In this document: in pieces, positions 45,280 through 54,914 of the stretch | Numbering within the stretch: the first letter of the stretch is position 1 | Layout: every line of letters starts with the position of its first letter | NCBI GenBank assembly: GCA_902465155.1 | Contig: CABQLY010000001.1 | Location: 1 to 64,000, forward strand | Reading direction: 5' to 3' | Length of the DNA: 64,000 bases | Source: an uncultured Oscillospiraceae bacterium | GTDB lineage: Bacteria; Bacillota; Clostridia; Oscillospirales; Acutalibacteraceae | Notes under the pieces: generated by a model | The model's input: the letters and a program-made list of their open reading frames with translations, nothing else | Database searches by the model: none | What the model was told of the DNA's origin: nothing | Program-made: the position numbers and the translations under genes

Positions 45280-46302
45280 TTAAAGGCAGCAAAGCTTTGG
45301 CAGCAGCGCTGCGGCAAGGGCCTGCAGAGCCTTGCAATCTTCAAGGCTGGCAACGCCGGAGGGGGAGTGAATGTACCGGCAGGGTAACGAGAGCGCCAGC
45401 GTGCGCACCCCCGCGCCGGAAAGCGAAATAGCCCCCGCGTTATTACCGCCCGCAACGGCGTTTTTGGTTTGTACGGCAATTTTTTGCTCGGCAGCGGTGG
45501 CAAGGGCCAGCTCAAACAGCTCGCGGTCGTACAGGGTGGCACGGTCCATAAACGAAACAACCGCGCCGCCCCCGGCAAAGCAAACGGCTTTTTCGGGCGG
45601 GGTGCCGGCAATGTCGTTCGCGGTGGTGGCCTCCAGCACCAGAGCAATGTTGGGCTGTACGGTAAAGGCGGCGGTTTTGGCGCCGCGGCAGCCCAGCTCC
45701 TCCTGCACGGTAAAGGTGGCGTAATAATCGTACTCGGCCGGCTGGCTTAGCAGCTGCATGAGCAGCGCGCAGCCCACGCGGTCGTCTAACGCCTTGGCCT
45801 TAACAAAATTGCCCTCAAGGGGGGTAAATTCGCTTTCAAAGGTGCCACAGTCTCCGGGCTGCACCAAGGTTAGGGCCTCTGCCCGGTTGGCGGCGCCAAA
45901 GTCAATGGTAAGGTCCTTTTGCGTAAAGGGGGCTTTGCGCTCCTCGGCCGAGGCTAAGTGAATGGGCTTGGCCCCAATAACCCCCAAATGGCCGTTTACC
46001 AAAACCCGTTTGCAAACAAGGGCCTCGGGCAAAATGCCGCCCAGCGGCTCAAACAGCGCAAAGCCGCTTTCGGTAACGGCGGTAATAATAACGCCTACTT
46101 CGTCTAAATGCGCGTCTAACATCACGCGGTTTTTCGGGCGTTTTTCACCCTTTTTAAAGGCAATAATGTTGCCGTTTAAATCTTTTTCGGCGGTGCAGTA
46201 GGGGGCAATTTTTTGCAAAATATAATCGGCCGCCGGCTGCTCGCTCCCACTGGGGGCGTTTAGGCAGCACAGGGCTTTTATAAGTTCGTTCAGCGGTTCC
46301 AT
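45280..46302 (-). CDS. M42 family metallopeptidase (first copy)
   Basis: 340 residues. M42 dinuclear metal sites: LDAHLDEVG (His/Asp), KALDDRVG (bridging Asp), EELGCRGA (catalytic Glu-Glu), and IHSPSG (His near the C-terminus), with GGNNAGA. These are dodecameric aminopeptidases that trim peptides. The ATG follows AAGGAGGGG, which lies inside the end of the next M42 gene upstream, so the pair is coupled. It shares domain order but limited identity with the neighbour, so the duplication is old. Confidence 0.92.
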   Translation of the reverse strand: MEPLNELIKALCCLNAPSGSEQPAADYILQKIAPYCTAEKDLNGNIIAFKKGEKRPKNRVMLDAHLDEVGVIITAVTESGFALFEPLGGILPEALVCKRVLVNGHLGVIGAKPIHLASAEERKAPFTQKDLTIDFGAANRAEALTLVQPGDCGTFESEFTPLEGNFVKAKALDDRVGCALLMQLLSQPAEYDYYATFTVQEELGCRGAKTAAFTVQPNIALVLEATTANDIAGTPPEKAVCFAGGGAVVSFMDRATLYDRELFELALATAAEQKIAVQTKNAVAGGNNAGAISLSGAGVRTLALSLPCRYIHSPSGVASLEDCKALQALAAALLPKLCCL

Positions 46303-46305
46303 ACT

Positions 46306-47292
46306 TCAGCACCCCTCCTTACAAAATTGGGCCAACAGGTTGGCAACGGCGGCAAGGTCGTTTAGGTTAATCACCTCGCACGGGGTGTGCATATTTCGCA
46401 GCGGAATAGAAACAAGGCCGGCCGCTATACCGCCGCCGGTTACCGAAAGCACATCGGCATTGGTGGAGGTGTTAGAGCCCATGACTTCTAAAGTAAAGGG
46501 AATGTTATTTTGTTTGGCCAGCTGCTTTAAGGCGGCGGTAACCCTGCCGCTTAGCACCGGGGAAACGCCCACCATGGCGCCGGTGCCCAAAACGGCGGTA
46601 TGCTCCGGCTCGCAGCCGGGAAAATTGCCAAAGCTAACATCTACCGAAACGGCGCAGCCCACCTTGCCCAGCAGGGCAAAGCCGCCCGTTTTTGCGCCGC
46701 GGCAGCCCAGCTCCTCGCCGTTTGTTAGCAAAACGGTAACCGGGCGGGCCCCTTTTAGCGCGGCAGCCTTTTGGGCAGCCAGCAGCACGGCGGCAACCCC
46801 GCTGCGGTTATCTAACGCTTTGGCGGTAATGCAGCTGCCGGCCAAGGCGGCGGCGGGGGCACGGTACACGGCAAAATCCCCCGGGCGCACCAAATTTGCG
46901 CCGGCCCTGCCAATATCAATTTTTAAATCCTCAAACCCGGCGGCCTTGCTGCCGCTGCTTAGGTGGGGCGGCACGCTGGTAAAAACGCCGGGCACCGGCC
47001 GCTGCCCCAAAACGGTAACGGGGGCGCCGGCTAAAATGCGGCTATCTACCGAGCCAACGGGGGCAACGGTTAAAAAGCCGTTTGGGTGAACATGGGTCAC
47101 GGTAAAGCCAACCTCGTCTAAATGCGCCTCCAGCAAAACCGGCTCCCCGGTGCCGGGCACGGCTGCAATAAGGCGGCCGGGGCTGCGGGTTACGGCGGCA
47201 AAGGGGGCTAAAAATTCTTCGGCTACGGCAAAGGCGTTTTCTACCGGGCCAAGGCAGGGGGCGTTACAAAGGTTAAATAATAATTGCTGCAT
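46306..47292 (-). CDS. M42 family metallopeptidase (second copy)
   Basis: 328 residues, with LEAHLDEVGF, KALDNRSG, GEELGCRGA, VDVSFGN and NMHTPCEV covering all five metal ligands and the catalytic Glu. It is a paralogue of the 45280-46302 product. The two may form mixed or separate tetrahedral aminopeptidase particles (family knowledge). It lies 9 nt downstream of murD. Confidence 0.92.
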   Translation of the reverse strand: MQQLLFNLCNAPCLGPVENAFAVAEEFLAPFAAVTRSPGRLIAAVPGTGEPVLLEAHLDEVGFTVTHVHPNGFLTVAPVGSVDSRILAGAPVTVLGQRPVPGVFTSVPPHLSSGSKAAGFEDLKIDIGRAGANLVRPGDFAVYRAPAAALAGSCITAKALDNRSGVAAVLLAAQKAAALKGARPVTVLLTNGEELGCRGAKTGGFALLGKVGCAVSVDVSFGNFPGCEPEHTAVLGTGAMVGVSPVLSGRVTAALKQLAKQNNIPFTLEVMGSNTSTNADVLSVTGGGIAAGLVSIPLRNMHTPCEVINLNDLAAVANLLAQFCKEGC

Positions 47293-47301
47293 ACAAACTC
47301 C

Positions 47302-48690
47302 TTAACCCTTTAGCGCGTTTACCAGCTTTTTAAAAGCGGTGCCGCGGGCAGCAAAGTTTGGAAAAGCGTCAAAACTGGCGCAGGCGGGGCTAAGCAAAAC
47401 GGTGTCGCCCTCTACGGCGTTTTTGGCCGCCTTGGCAACGGCCTGCTCCATGTTGCTAACATGCACAATAGCGGGGTTAAAGCCCATGTATTTAGGGTCG
47501 GCCTTAATAGCTTTTTCAATTTTTTCGGCGGTGGGGCCGCTCAGCAGCAGCAGCTTAACCTTTTCAATAATATAGGGCACCATAGGCTCAAAGGGAATGT
47601 GCTTATCGTACCCGCCGGCAAGCAGAACAATGTTTTTGTTAAACGATTTTAAGCCGGCAATGGTGCGGGTGGGGCTGCTGGCAATAGAATCGTTGTAATA
47701 CTTAACGCCGTTGAGCTCCCGAACAAATTCAATGCGGTGCTCCACGCCTTGAAACTCGTGGGCCACGGCGCGAATCTCCTCGGCCCCTACATAGCCCCAA
47801 ACGGCCGAAATGGCAGCCAAATAATTATCTACATTATGCTCGCCCATAATGGCAATTTCGCTTTTGTGCATAATGGGGGCGTTAATGCCGCGGTAGCTTA
47901 CAACCAGGTTGCCGTCGGGGTCTAAATAAGCGCCGTTTTTAACCCGCTTGGTCATAGAAAAATTTAACATTTGGCCGCGAACCTCCCCAGCAAAGCCGGC
48001 GGTAATGGCGTCGTCTAAATTCAGCACCGTGCGGGAAAAGGCGTTTTGGTGCAGCATAATATTTTTTTTGGCGCTAATGTATTCGTCCATATCCTTATGC
48101 ACATCTAAATGGTTGGGCGCCACATTGGTAATTACGGCAATATCCGGGCTTTTACGCATGGAGATCAGCTGGAAGGAGGAAAGCTCTACCACTACGCAGT
48201 CCTCCGGCTTAATAGATTCAATTTCGGGCAGCAGCGGGCGGCCAATGTTGCCCCCTACATGAACGGTGCGGCCGGCCTTTTCCAGCATTTTGGCAATTAA
48301 GGTGGTGGTAGTGGTTTTACCGTCCGACCCGGTTACGGCAAAAATGGTTGCGGGGCAAAGGTCAAAAAACACTTCCATTTCCGAGGTAACGGCAATGCCG
48401 TTGCGGCGGGCTTCGCAAAGCTCGGGCATATTAAAGTTCATTCCCGGGGTGCGAAAAATAACATCTACCTCTAAATTTTTTAAATAATCCTCCCCCAAGC
48501 GCAGCTCGGCACCGGCCTGCTCTAAGCGGTCGGCCAGCTCGCCAATGGCGGCGCGCTCCCTGCGGTCGCAGGCTAAAACGCGCGCCCCGCGCTTTAAAAA
48601 GTTTAAAATAAGCGGGGTGTTGCTAATGCCAATGCCGCACATGGCAATGCGTTTATTTTCAAGCGAATCAAAAAACTGCTGACAGTCCAT
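47302..48690 (-). CDS. murD: UDP-N-acetylmuramoyl-L-alanine--D-glutamate ligase
   Basis: 462 residues of Mur ligase. The N-terminal Rossmann-like domain starts CGIGISNTPLI, the ATP loop is GSDGKTTTT, the Mg-site region is NVAPNHLDVHKD, and the C-terminal Rossmann domain follows (KYYNDSIASSPTRTIAGL). It adds D-Glu to the peptidoglycan precursor in the cytoplasm. It stands outside a dcw cluster here, leading the two peptidase genes. GGAGG precedes the ATG. Confidence 0.95.
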   Translation of the reverse strand: MDCQQFFDSLENKRIAMCGIGISNTPLILNFLKRGARVLACDRRERAAIGELADRLEQAGAELRLGEDYLKNLEVDVIFRTPGMNFNMPELCEARRNGIAVTSEMEVFFDLCPATIFAVTGSDGKTTTTTLIAKMLEKAGRTVHVGGNIGRPLLPEIESIKPEDCVVVELSSFQLISMRKSPDIAVITNVAPNHLDVHKDMDEYISAKKNIMLHQNAFSRTVLNLDDAITAGFAGEVRGQMLNFSMTKRVKNGAYLDPDGNLVVSYRGINAPIMHKSEIAIMGEHNVDNYLAAISAVWGYVGAEEIRAVAHEFQGVEHRIEFVRELNGVKYYNDSIASSPTRTIAGLKSFNKNIVLLAGGYDKHIPFEPMVPYIIEKVKLLLLSGPTAEKIEKAIKADPKYMGFNPAIVHVSNMEQAVAKAAKNAVEGDTVLLSPACASFDAFPNFAARGTAFKKLVNALKG

Positions 48691-49056
48691 TTACAAAAAC
48701 CTCCAAAAAACATTTAAAGCAACCGCCGTAAATGTACTTTAATACACTTTATATTATAAAGGCTTTAACCAAAAATATCAATTACAAATTGGTATTATTT
48801 TGAATTTTAAGCTTTTAGGGTAAAATTGCAAAGGCGGCAGGGGTAAGGGCGGTTTATTTTAGAGCGGCAAAGCACTTGCCCGCCGGGCTAACACCTTACG
48901 GGTAATTTTGCGCCTTACTGCGGGCATAAAGGGGCGCAGCCGTGCGGCGTTTACCCCTTGACGGGCTTACCCAAGCACCCAAAAGGGCAATAAAGCCCCA
49001 AAACAAAAAAGCCCCGCCAAGGCAAAGCCTTAGCGGGGAAAGAAGTGGGGGAAAGC
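48691..49056. other. Gap between murD and the exporter operon
   Basis: No gene is supported. It contains AT-rich sequence up to about 48830, GC-rich spacer and the terminator at 49004-49038. A murD promoter is expected in 48720-48800 but no clear consensus pair is visible. Confidence 0.5.
49004..49038 (-). terminator. Terminator of the MMPL exporter operon
   Basis: On minus: CCCCGCTAAGGC/GCCTTGGCGGGG (one G-T pair), 3-nt loop, then CTTTTTTG. Confidence 0.9.
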
Positions 49057-50901
49057 CTATTTTGCGGAATCTACCGCGGCGGTGCGGTAAACAAATTTAA
49101 CCTGACCGTCCATTTCGTTGGTAATGCCGGAGAAGGAGCGGTAGTTTTTAGAAACATCTACCACGGCCTTTAAGCGGGTAACCAGGCCGCCCAAGTCGCC
49201 GTTTACGGCGTCGCTTAGCTTTTGCACGCCCTGGGCGTTAAACTGTTTAATGCCGGTGCTTAGCTTTAACGAGCCGGATTTTAACTCAGTTACACCGTTT
49301 ACCAAAGCGGGGGCGCCGTTCTTTAAGGTTAAAATGCCGTTGTAAAGCTCGGCGGTGCCGGCCTTTAGCTCGGTAGCGCCGCTGGCGGCCGAAGCAACGC
49401 CGTTGGTGTAATTGTTTACGCCGGCCTGGTATTTATTAACCTTTTCCAGTTGGGCTTTTAGGCCGGTAATTTGCTTTAAGCCTGCAGCGGCTTGCTCCTT
49501 AGCGGCCTTTAGCTGGGCCTGCGCCTTGGCGCCCTGCATGGCGGCGGTAACCTGCGCGTCAATAGCGGCTTTGTTGGCAGCGGGCAGGTTGTTATAAGTG
49601 TTTTGGTCTATGCCGACGGTAGCTAAAACCTGTTTTAACACCCCGGCGCGTACCTGCGCGGTAATATTTTCCTCCGAGAAAATGGCCGAAAGCTGTTTAA
49701 CCAGTTTATCCAGCTCGGTGGCGTAATTTTTAGCGGTTAGGGTTGGGGCGGTAACGCCGTAGGCGGCGTACTGCGCCAGGCTTTGCTTTAGCTGGCTGTT
49801 GGCGGTGCTGTAAACGCTGGCAACCAGCTCGGCAGTACCTGCCTGCAGGGTAGAATTGTTGGCCGTTAACTCGTTTAATCCGCTGGAGAGCTGCTCGGTG
49901 CCGGATTTTAGCTTGCCGGCGCCGGCGGCAAGGGCGTCAATTCCCTGTACCAATTGGCCGGATTTTTCCAGCAGGGTAGTCAGCCCGCCGTACAAGGCGT
50001 TAGAGCCGTTTACCAGCTGGGTCATGGCGCTGTTTAATTTGTCCAGCCCGGCGGTAAGGTCGCTAACCGAATTGAACTTAGAAGTATCAATTTCATTAAA
50101 AATGCCGTTGGTGGCAATGGTAACCGTTTCGTTCAGCGTAAAGCCCTGAACATCGGCGCTAATTTCAAAGTAGCTGGGAATTTCAAACTTGTCGGAATCC
50201 AACGACAGGCTTTCCTGCAGGCCGGGAAAGGCAAAGCCTACCACGGCGGTGCGGTCGCCGTCGTTTAACAGCTTACCGTTGGTAACGGTTACATTTTTAA
50301 ACACGCTGTTATCTAACAGTGCGCCGGTGAGCATTCCAAACGGAACATAAATTTTTTCTTTTTTGCCGTCAATGCTAACGGTTTCGTACTGGTTGTTCTG
50401 GTACTCATACCGTAGGGTAACATGGCCGCTTTTGCCAACCAGCTCGGTGGGCGAAACGGTTTTGCCGTCTAGCTTGTAGGTAACCTTTAGGTTTACCGGC
50501 AGGGCCTGCTCGGCGGTGCCTTTGCAGTAAATGTCGTTGCCCTTTGCGTCCCAAACGCGCATATTGTTTTGGTTTAGGGTGTAGCTTTCGTCGCCCTTAA
50601 CATTTTCAACATCCTTTAAATTGCCGGCGTCGGTTAAGGTAGCGGCACCAAGGGCATTTTTAATCCAATCGCTTACAATAATTTTTTCTACCGTTCCGTC
50701 GGCCCCGGCCAGCACATAAACCGTTTCGTCCTTGTAAACGGCCTCGTCCTTGCTGCTGGAGGAGGGGTTGGCCGAAGCGGTTTCGGTTTTGGCGGTTTCG
50801 GTTGGCTTTTGGTTTAGGGCATAAGCACCCGCGCCCAGGCTGCTAACAAGCAAGGCGGCCGAAAGCGCTACGGCAATAGGTTTTTGAATAAATTTTTTCA
50901 T
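49057..50901 (-). CDS. Exported coiled-coil (YhgE-like) partner of the MMPL exporter
   Basis: 614 residues: a signal peptide or anchor (FIQKPIAVALSAALLVSSL), a Ser/Thr/Lys linker, a beta-rich domain (about 70-270), then a long helical region with repeated A-x-G-x-x-x-L and L-x-x-G-x-x-x-L patterns (NGSNALYGGL, AAGAGKLKSGTEQL, AGTAELYNGI), as in the YhgE/Pip X-x-x-repeat helices seen in MMPL-associated proteins. ATG 50901 has GGAGG 10 nt upstream; the TTG 9 nt before it is too close to the ribosome site. It starts 5 nt after the exporter stop, so the two are coupled. It probably acts as an extracytoplasmic partner of the pump (inference). Confidence 0.75.
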   Translation of the reverse strand: MKKFIQKPIAVALSAALLVSSLGAGAYALNQKPTETAKTETASANPSSSSKDEAVYKDETVYVLAGADGTVEKIIVSDWIKNALGAATLTDAGNLKDVENVKGDESYTLNQNNMRVWDAKGNDIYCKGTAEQALPVNLKVTYKLDGKTVSPTELVGKSGHVTLRYEYQNNQYETVSIDGKKEKIYVPFGMLTGALLDNSVFKNVTVTNGKLLNDGDRTAVVGFAFPGLQESLSLDSDKFEIPSYFEISADVQGFTLNETVTIATNGIFNEIDTSKFNSVSDLTAGLDKLNSAMTQLVNGSNALYGGLTTLLEKSGQLVQGIDALAAGAGKLKSGTEQLSSGLNELTANNSTLQAGTAELVASVYSTANSQLKQSLAQYAAYGVTAPTLTAKNYATELDKLVKQLSAIFSEENITAQVRAGVLKQVLATVGIDQNTYNNLPAANKAAIDAQVTAAMQGAKAQAQLKAAKEQAAAGLKQITGLKAQLEKVNKYQAGVNNYTNGVASAASGATELKAGTAELYNGILTLKNGAPALVNGVTELKSGSLKLSTGIKQFNAQGVQKLSDAVNGDLGGLVTRLKAVVDVSKNYRSFSGITNEMDGQVKFVYRTAAVDSAK

Positions 50902-50906
50902 AAACT

Positions 50907-52997
50907 TCAAACCTCCAAATTCTTTTGCTTTTTAAGGTGGCGCATACCAAGCGTGGTGGCGCAAATCAGGCGATCGCACAGCATGAGCAGCGCCGGCAGA
51001 ATAAAGATAACCAGCAGCATACTAATAATTGCGCCGCGCGCCATTAACATACACATAGAGCTAATAATGTCAATATCCGAATATATTGCTACGCCAAAGG
51101 TTGCTGCAAACAGCCCCATGCCGCTAACAATAATAGAGGGGATTGAGGTGGCCAGCGCAATTTGTACCGCCTGGGCTTTGGGCTTTAAGGCAATGCGCTC
51201 GGCTTTGTAACGGGTCGTCATTAAAATTGCGTAGTCTACCGTGGCGCCCAGCTGAATGGTACTAATGCAAATAGGGGCAATAAACGGCAGCGACTGCCCA
51301 AGGTAATGCGGCAGACCCAGGTTAATGAAAATGGCCAGCTCAATAACCGCAATTAAAATAAACGGTAAAGAAATGCTGCGTTCTACCAGCAGAATGATGA
51401 CAAAAATGGCAACAATTGAAACGGCGTTTACAACCTGGAAGTCGTGATTGGTGGTTTCAATCATATCCTTCATGCAGGGGGCCTCGCCAATTAGCATACC
51501 GTTTTGGTCGTACTTTTTCAAAATGGTGTTCAGCTTGTTAATTTGGGCGTTTACCTTGTCGCTTGCTACTTTGTAAGAGGAGTTTACCAGCAGCAGCTCT
51601 AAATTATCGCTTTTCAGCACCTTTGTTAAGCGCTCGGGCAAAACCTCCTCCGGCACGCGGGAGCCAATAACCGATTCCAGCCCCAGCACATACTTTACGC
51701 CGTCTACCTTTTCCATTTCGCTGCACATATTGCGCACCTGCTTGGGGTCGGTTTTGGCGTCAATTAAAATCATGTGGGTAGAGGCTATGTTAAAGTCCTC
51801 CGACAGTTTGGAGTTTGCAATAACATACTCCATATCCTCCGGCAGGCACTGTCCCATGTCGTAATAAACCTCGTCGTTGGTTTTTTGGTACCCGTAAAGG
51901 GAGGGGACGATTAACAAGGCAAAGATGATTAAAAACACCGGGAAAATTTTTACCACGCCGCGGGCTAAGCCGTTCATATCCGGCAGCAGCGGGCGGTGGC
52001 GGGTGGCGTGCAGGGGTTTATCTAATACCAAAATCATAGAGGGCAGCACGGTAACGCAGCCAATAACGCCTAAAATAACGCCCTTGGCCATTACAATGCC
52101 TAAATCGCGCCCTAAGGTAAAGGTCATAAAACACAAAGCCGCAAAGCCGGCAACCGTTGTAAGCGAGCTGCCCACTACCGAGGTCAGGGTCTTGCTAATG
52201 GCAACCTCCATGGCCTTTTTGTGGTCATCAAAATGCTCGCGCTCTTCATTGTAGCTGTGCCACAGGAAAATAGAATAGTCCATGGTAACGGCCAACTGCA
52301 AAACGGCCGAAAGCGCTTTGGTAATGTACGAAACCTCGCCAAAGAAGTAGTTGGTGCCAAGGTTCAGCAAAATCATTAAACCAATGCTGGCCAAAAAAAC
52401 AAACGGAACCAGCCAGCCGTCTAAGAATACCACCATGGCAACGGCGGCCAGAACAACGGCAATGGCAACATAAATGGGCTCCTCTTTTTCGCAAAGGTCT
52501 TTTAAATCGGTAACCAAGGCCGACATCCCGCTAACAAAACACTGTTTGCCGGCAATGGAGCGGATCTCCCGCACGGCGTCCATGGTAATATCCGCCGAGG
52601 TGGAGGTGTTAAAGAAAACGGCCAGCATGGTGGCGTTTTTGGTGTTGAATTCGTTGTAAATTTTTTCGGGCAGCAGCTCTTTCGGCACCGAAATATCTAC
52701 CAGCGAATCGTACCACAAAACCGTTTCAACATGGTCCACCTTTTCAATTTTTTGCTTTAAGGCGCTTACATCCTTGTCCGGCATATCCTCTACAATAATA
52801 AAGGAAAACGCGCCCTTGCCAAAGTCATCCATCAGCTTTTGTTGGCCTACTACGGTGTCCATGGTGTCGGGCAAATAGTCCAGCATATCGTAGTTAATGC
52901 GGGTCCCTATCATCCCTAAAACCGAGGGCACAGCCAAAATTAAAGCCAAAATGATAATTGGAATACGGAATTTTACAACCGCTTTAGAAAAACGCAT
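50907..52997 (-). CDS. MMPL/RND-family exporter
   Basis: 696 residues with 12 predicted membrane helices in two halves, each with a large extracytoplasmic loop. TMDYSIFLWHSYNEER and ATVDYAILMTTRYKAER carry the conserved Asp-Tyr pairs in TM4 and TM10 that relay protons in MMPL pumps. A GTRINYDMLDYLPDT start of the first loop is typical. The stop of the preceding gene overlaps its GAAGGAGAG ribosome site. No TetR-type regulator is nearby. The cargo is unknown (lipids, drugs or peptides). Confidence 0.9.
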   Translation of the reverse strand: MRFSKAVVKFRIPIIILALILAVPSVLGMIGTRINYDMLDYLPDTMDTVVGQQKLMDDFGKGAFSFIIVEDMPDKDVSALKQKIEKVDHVETVLWYDSLVDISVPKELLPEKIYNEFNTKNATMLAVFFNTSTSADITMDAVREIRSIAGKQCFVSGMSALVTDLKDLCEKEEPIYVAIAVVLAAVAMVVFLDGWLVPFVFLASIGLMILLNLGTNYFFGEVSYITKALSAVLQLAVTMDYSIFLWHSYNEEREHFDDHKKAMEVAISKTLTSVVGSSLTTVAGFAALCFMTFTLGRDLGIVMAKGVILGVIGCVTVLPSMILVLDKPLHATRHRPLLPDMNGLARGVVKIFPVFLIIFALLIVPSLYGYQKTNDEVYYDMGQCLPEDMEYVIANSKLSEDFNIASTHMILIDAKTDPKQVRNMCSEMEKVDGVKYVLGLESVIGSRVPEEVLPERLTKVLKSDNLELLLVNSSYKVASDKVNAQINKLNTILKKYDQNGMLIGEAPCMKDMIETTNHDFQVVNAVSIVAIFVIILLVERSISLPFILIAVIELAIFINLGLPHYLGQSLPFIAPICISTIQLGATVDYAILMTTRYKAERIALKPKAQAVQIALATSIPSIIVSGMGLFAATFGVAIYSDIDIISSMCMLMARGAIISMLLVIFILPALLMLCDRLICATTLGMRHLKKQKNLEV

Positions 52998-53003
52998 GGC
53001 TGA

Positions 53004-53600
53004 TTACTTCTCTCCTTCTTCGTGAATGTGCACCTCAACCACATCGGGCTGTTGGTGCCGAATAATTTTTACCGCGGTAAGCATGGTGCTAAGGTTTAAA
53101 ATGCCTTCTATCAGCAAATTAAGACCCAGCAAAACGGTAAGCAGGCGGCTGCTTTCGGTTGGTCGAAGCACTAAAAGCAAGCCGGCAACAACGGCCAAAA
53201 CAGCAATGGCTAAAATTAACCACCAGGTGCTAAGGCCAAAGCTTTTGGCGTCTACGGCTATTTGAATTTTAAATAGGCCGTCGGTTAAAACCGAAATGCC
53301 CAGCACAATGCACACCAGCCACAGCAGGCCGGAGGGGCGTGTAAGCAGCACTATGCCCAGCGCAATTAAAAGCAGGCCAAACGCTAAGTCGTACTGAAAG
53401 GCTAAGCGGTACAAATCGCGCGAGAAGTAGCCAACCAGCTTAAACGCGCCAAAGGCAATGCAAATAATGCCGCACAGGGTGCCAATAAAGCAAACCGAAA
53501 ACGACGGGTAGCAAATAAACATGAGCCCGGCCAAACAAAGCAAAGCCGAAACCACCATGCAGCCTATTTTTGCCGTTTTCATTGGGGCGGTATGACGCAT
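53004..53600 (-). CDS. HdeD/DUF308-family membrane protein
   Basis: 198 residues with six predicted membrane helices, built as three helical hairpins with conserved GLLLIALGIVLL and LGLNLLIEGILN repeats of the DUF308 family, and a soluble tail ending VHIHEEGEK. It is the first gene of the exporter operon. In other bacteria the family is linked to acid or stress responses, but its function is unclear. AAAGGAGG precedes the ATG. A promoter is not obvious. Confidence 0.85.
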   Translation of the reverse strand: MRHTAPMKTAKIGCMVVSALLCLAGLMFICYPSFSVCFIGTLCGIICIAFGAFKLVGYFSRDLYRLAFQYDLAFGLLLIALGIVLLTRPSGLLWLVCIVLGISVLTDGLFKIQIAVDAKSFGLSTWWLILAIAVLAVVAGLLLVLRPTESSRLLTVLLGLNLLIEGILNLSTMLTAVKIIRHQQPDVVEVHIHEEGEK

Positions 53601-54234
53601 TACAATTCCTCCTTTAAAATTTAATCCTAATGTATTATATCTGCCCTGCCGAAAAATAGAAACGGGCAGATTTTGCCGCGTGTCTTATTTTTGGGCAAAT
53701 TGGCCCTTTTGCACAATTTTTTTGCCGGCCCGGCCGGGCGCGCGGCCTTAAAAAGGCAATTGGCGTTTTTAAGGCGAGCCAAAACAACCCCGCGTCGGGG
53801 GTTTCGTGCGCTTGCGGCGCAAATTGGCCGCACCGGTTTGCACCGCCGAAAAGGCCAAGCGGCTTTTTTGGGGTTTGGCTTTTGGCTTTGGGGCTTGCCG
53901 CCGTTTAAAAATTTTGCCGGCTCGGCCAAGGCGCCGGGTTAAAAAAGGCGTTTTTAAAGGCGGCGTTTGTGGGCACCCCTTTAGCGCCGGCCTTTTTAAA
54001 AAAGCGTACCGGCGTGCGCAGCCCTTTAGCGCCGGCCTTGGGCCGGCCCCGAAAGTTTGGCCCCAAAGCCGCCAAAAACGCGCTGTTTTAGGCAATTTTT
54101 GGCGGCTTTTTGCTTTTTTGCAAAATGGTGGGGGGAAGTTTATTTGCCGCCGTATTATAATACTGCTACACCCGGGAGCTCACGGGCGTTGACCCTTCGG
54201 AACAGACGATGAATTTTTCAAAGGAGGCGCCAAA
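53601..54234 (+). other. Gap with terminator and leader of the phage structural cassette
   Basis: 53640-54060 has repetitive GGCCGGC/AAAAAGGCG-rich sequence and small open frames on both strands without ribosome sites; I call no gene. A terminator (54065-54115) is followed by TATAAT at 54156-54161 with no clear -35 and a 70-nt leader with CCCGGGAGCTCACGGG and CCTTCGG hairpins before AAAGGAGG and the ATG at 54235. The terminator insulates the cassette from upstream reads. Confidence 0.5.
54065..54115 (+). terminator. Strong terminator upstream of the phage cassette
   Basis: AAAGCCGCCAAAAA pairs with TTTTTGGCGGCTTT around a 17-nt loop, followed by T5-GC-T6. Confidence 0.85.
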
Positions 54235-54852
54235 ATGGAAAATAATAAACCGCAATTACCTGCGGCGGAGGAAGAAAGCGTGCTGACCACCCCGGAAAAC
54301 CAATTAGAAAAGAGCGGGCGTACAGCAGCCGAACAACCGCAACCGCCGCAAAACGGTGACGCCGACCGTGCGGATTTTGAAAGCTTGATTCAGGGAAGGT
54401 TTAAAAAGGCCTTTGCCGAGCGGGTGCAAAAAATAATTGACGGGCGATTTAAAGAAATGAAGCAGCTGCAGCAGCAAAACGAGCAGCTGCAGCAACAGCT
54501 AAAGGGGGAGCCGGCCAAACCAAAGGCCGAAGCCCCCAAAAGCCAAGGCACAGCAGCGGCTGCCCCGGCCAAACCGGGCGGGGAGCTGGCGGATCTGCTA
54601 ATACAAAGCGGGGTTTCCCCGCAGGTTGCCGCCGCGGCAGCGTATTTAGAACAGGTTATGCAAAATCCGCCCCCAAACCGCACCAACCCAAAGCCGGCCG
54701 CGCAGCCGGCGCCCCACGCCGAGCGGCCCACCGAAAACGGGCTGCACGCAACGGTTGGGGTGGCTGCCAAGCCCAGCGTTTCGGGGCTTAGCCCGGCACA
54801 GCGCCGCGCCTTGGCCCAAAAGGCCCTTATGGGCGAAAAAATTGGCTTTTAA
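54235..54852 (+). CDS. Phage scaffold-like protein
   Basis: 205 residues, low complexity: an acidic Pro/Glu/Gln N-terminus, a coiled-coil stretch of KEMKQLQQQNEQLQQQL type, a Pro/Ala/Lys linker and a conserved-looking C-terminus (LAQKALMGEKIGF). A helical acidic protein directly upstream of a major capsid gene is the usual place for a scaffolding protein. AAAGGAGG precedes the ATG. Assignment is from composition and position, not a named family. Confidence 0.6.
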   Translation: MENNKPQLPAAEEESVLTTPENQLEKSGRTAAEQPQPPQNGDADRADFESLIQGRFKKAFAERVQKIIDGRFKEMKQLQQQNEQLQQQLKGEPAKPKAEAPKSQGTAAAAPAKPGGELADLLIQSGVSPQVAAAAAYLEQVMQNPPPNRTNPKPAAQPAPHAERPTENGLHATVGVAAKPSVSGLSPAQRRALAQKALMGEKIGF

Positions 54853-54914
54853 CAGCCTACATTTAACAGCTACAATAAATAAGCAAAAATAAGTAAAAAT
54901 TAAGGAGAATTATT

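Noticed and set aside
53627..54192. Overlapping frames of 89-128 aa on both strands
   Set aside because: Composition-driven in GC-rich repetitive DNA; they cross the strong terminator at 54065-54115.
54156..54234. Possible glutamine-type (glnA) or other riboswitch in the capsid leader
   Set aside because: CGTTGACCCTTCGG resembles part of the glnA RNA motif, but the required GACGGAAGTAGG part is absent.
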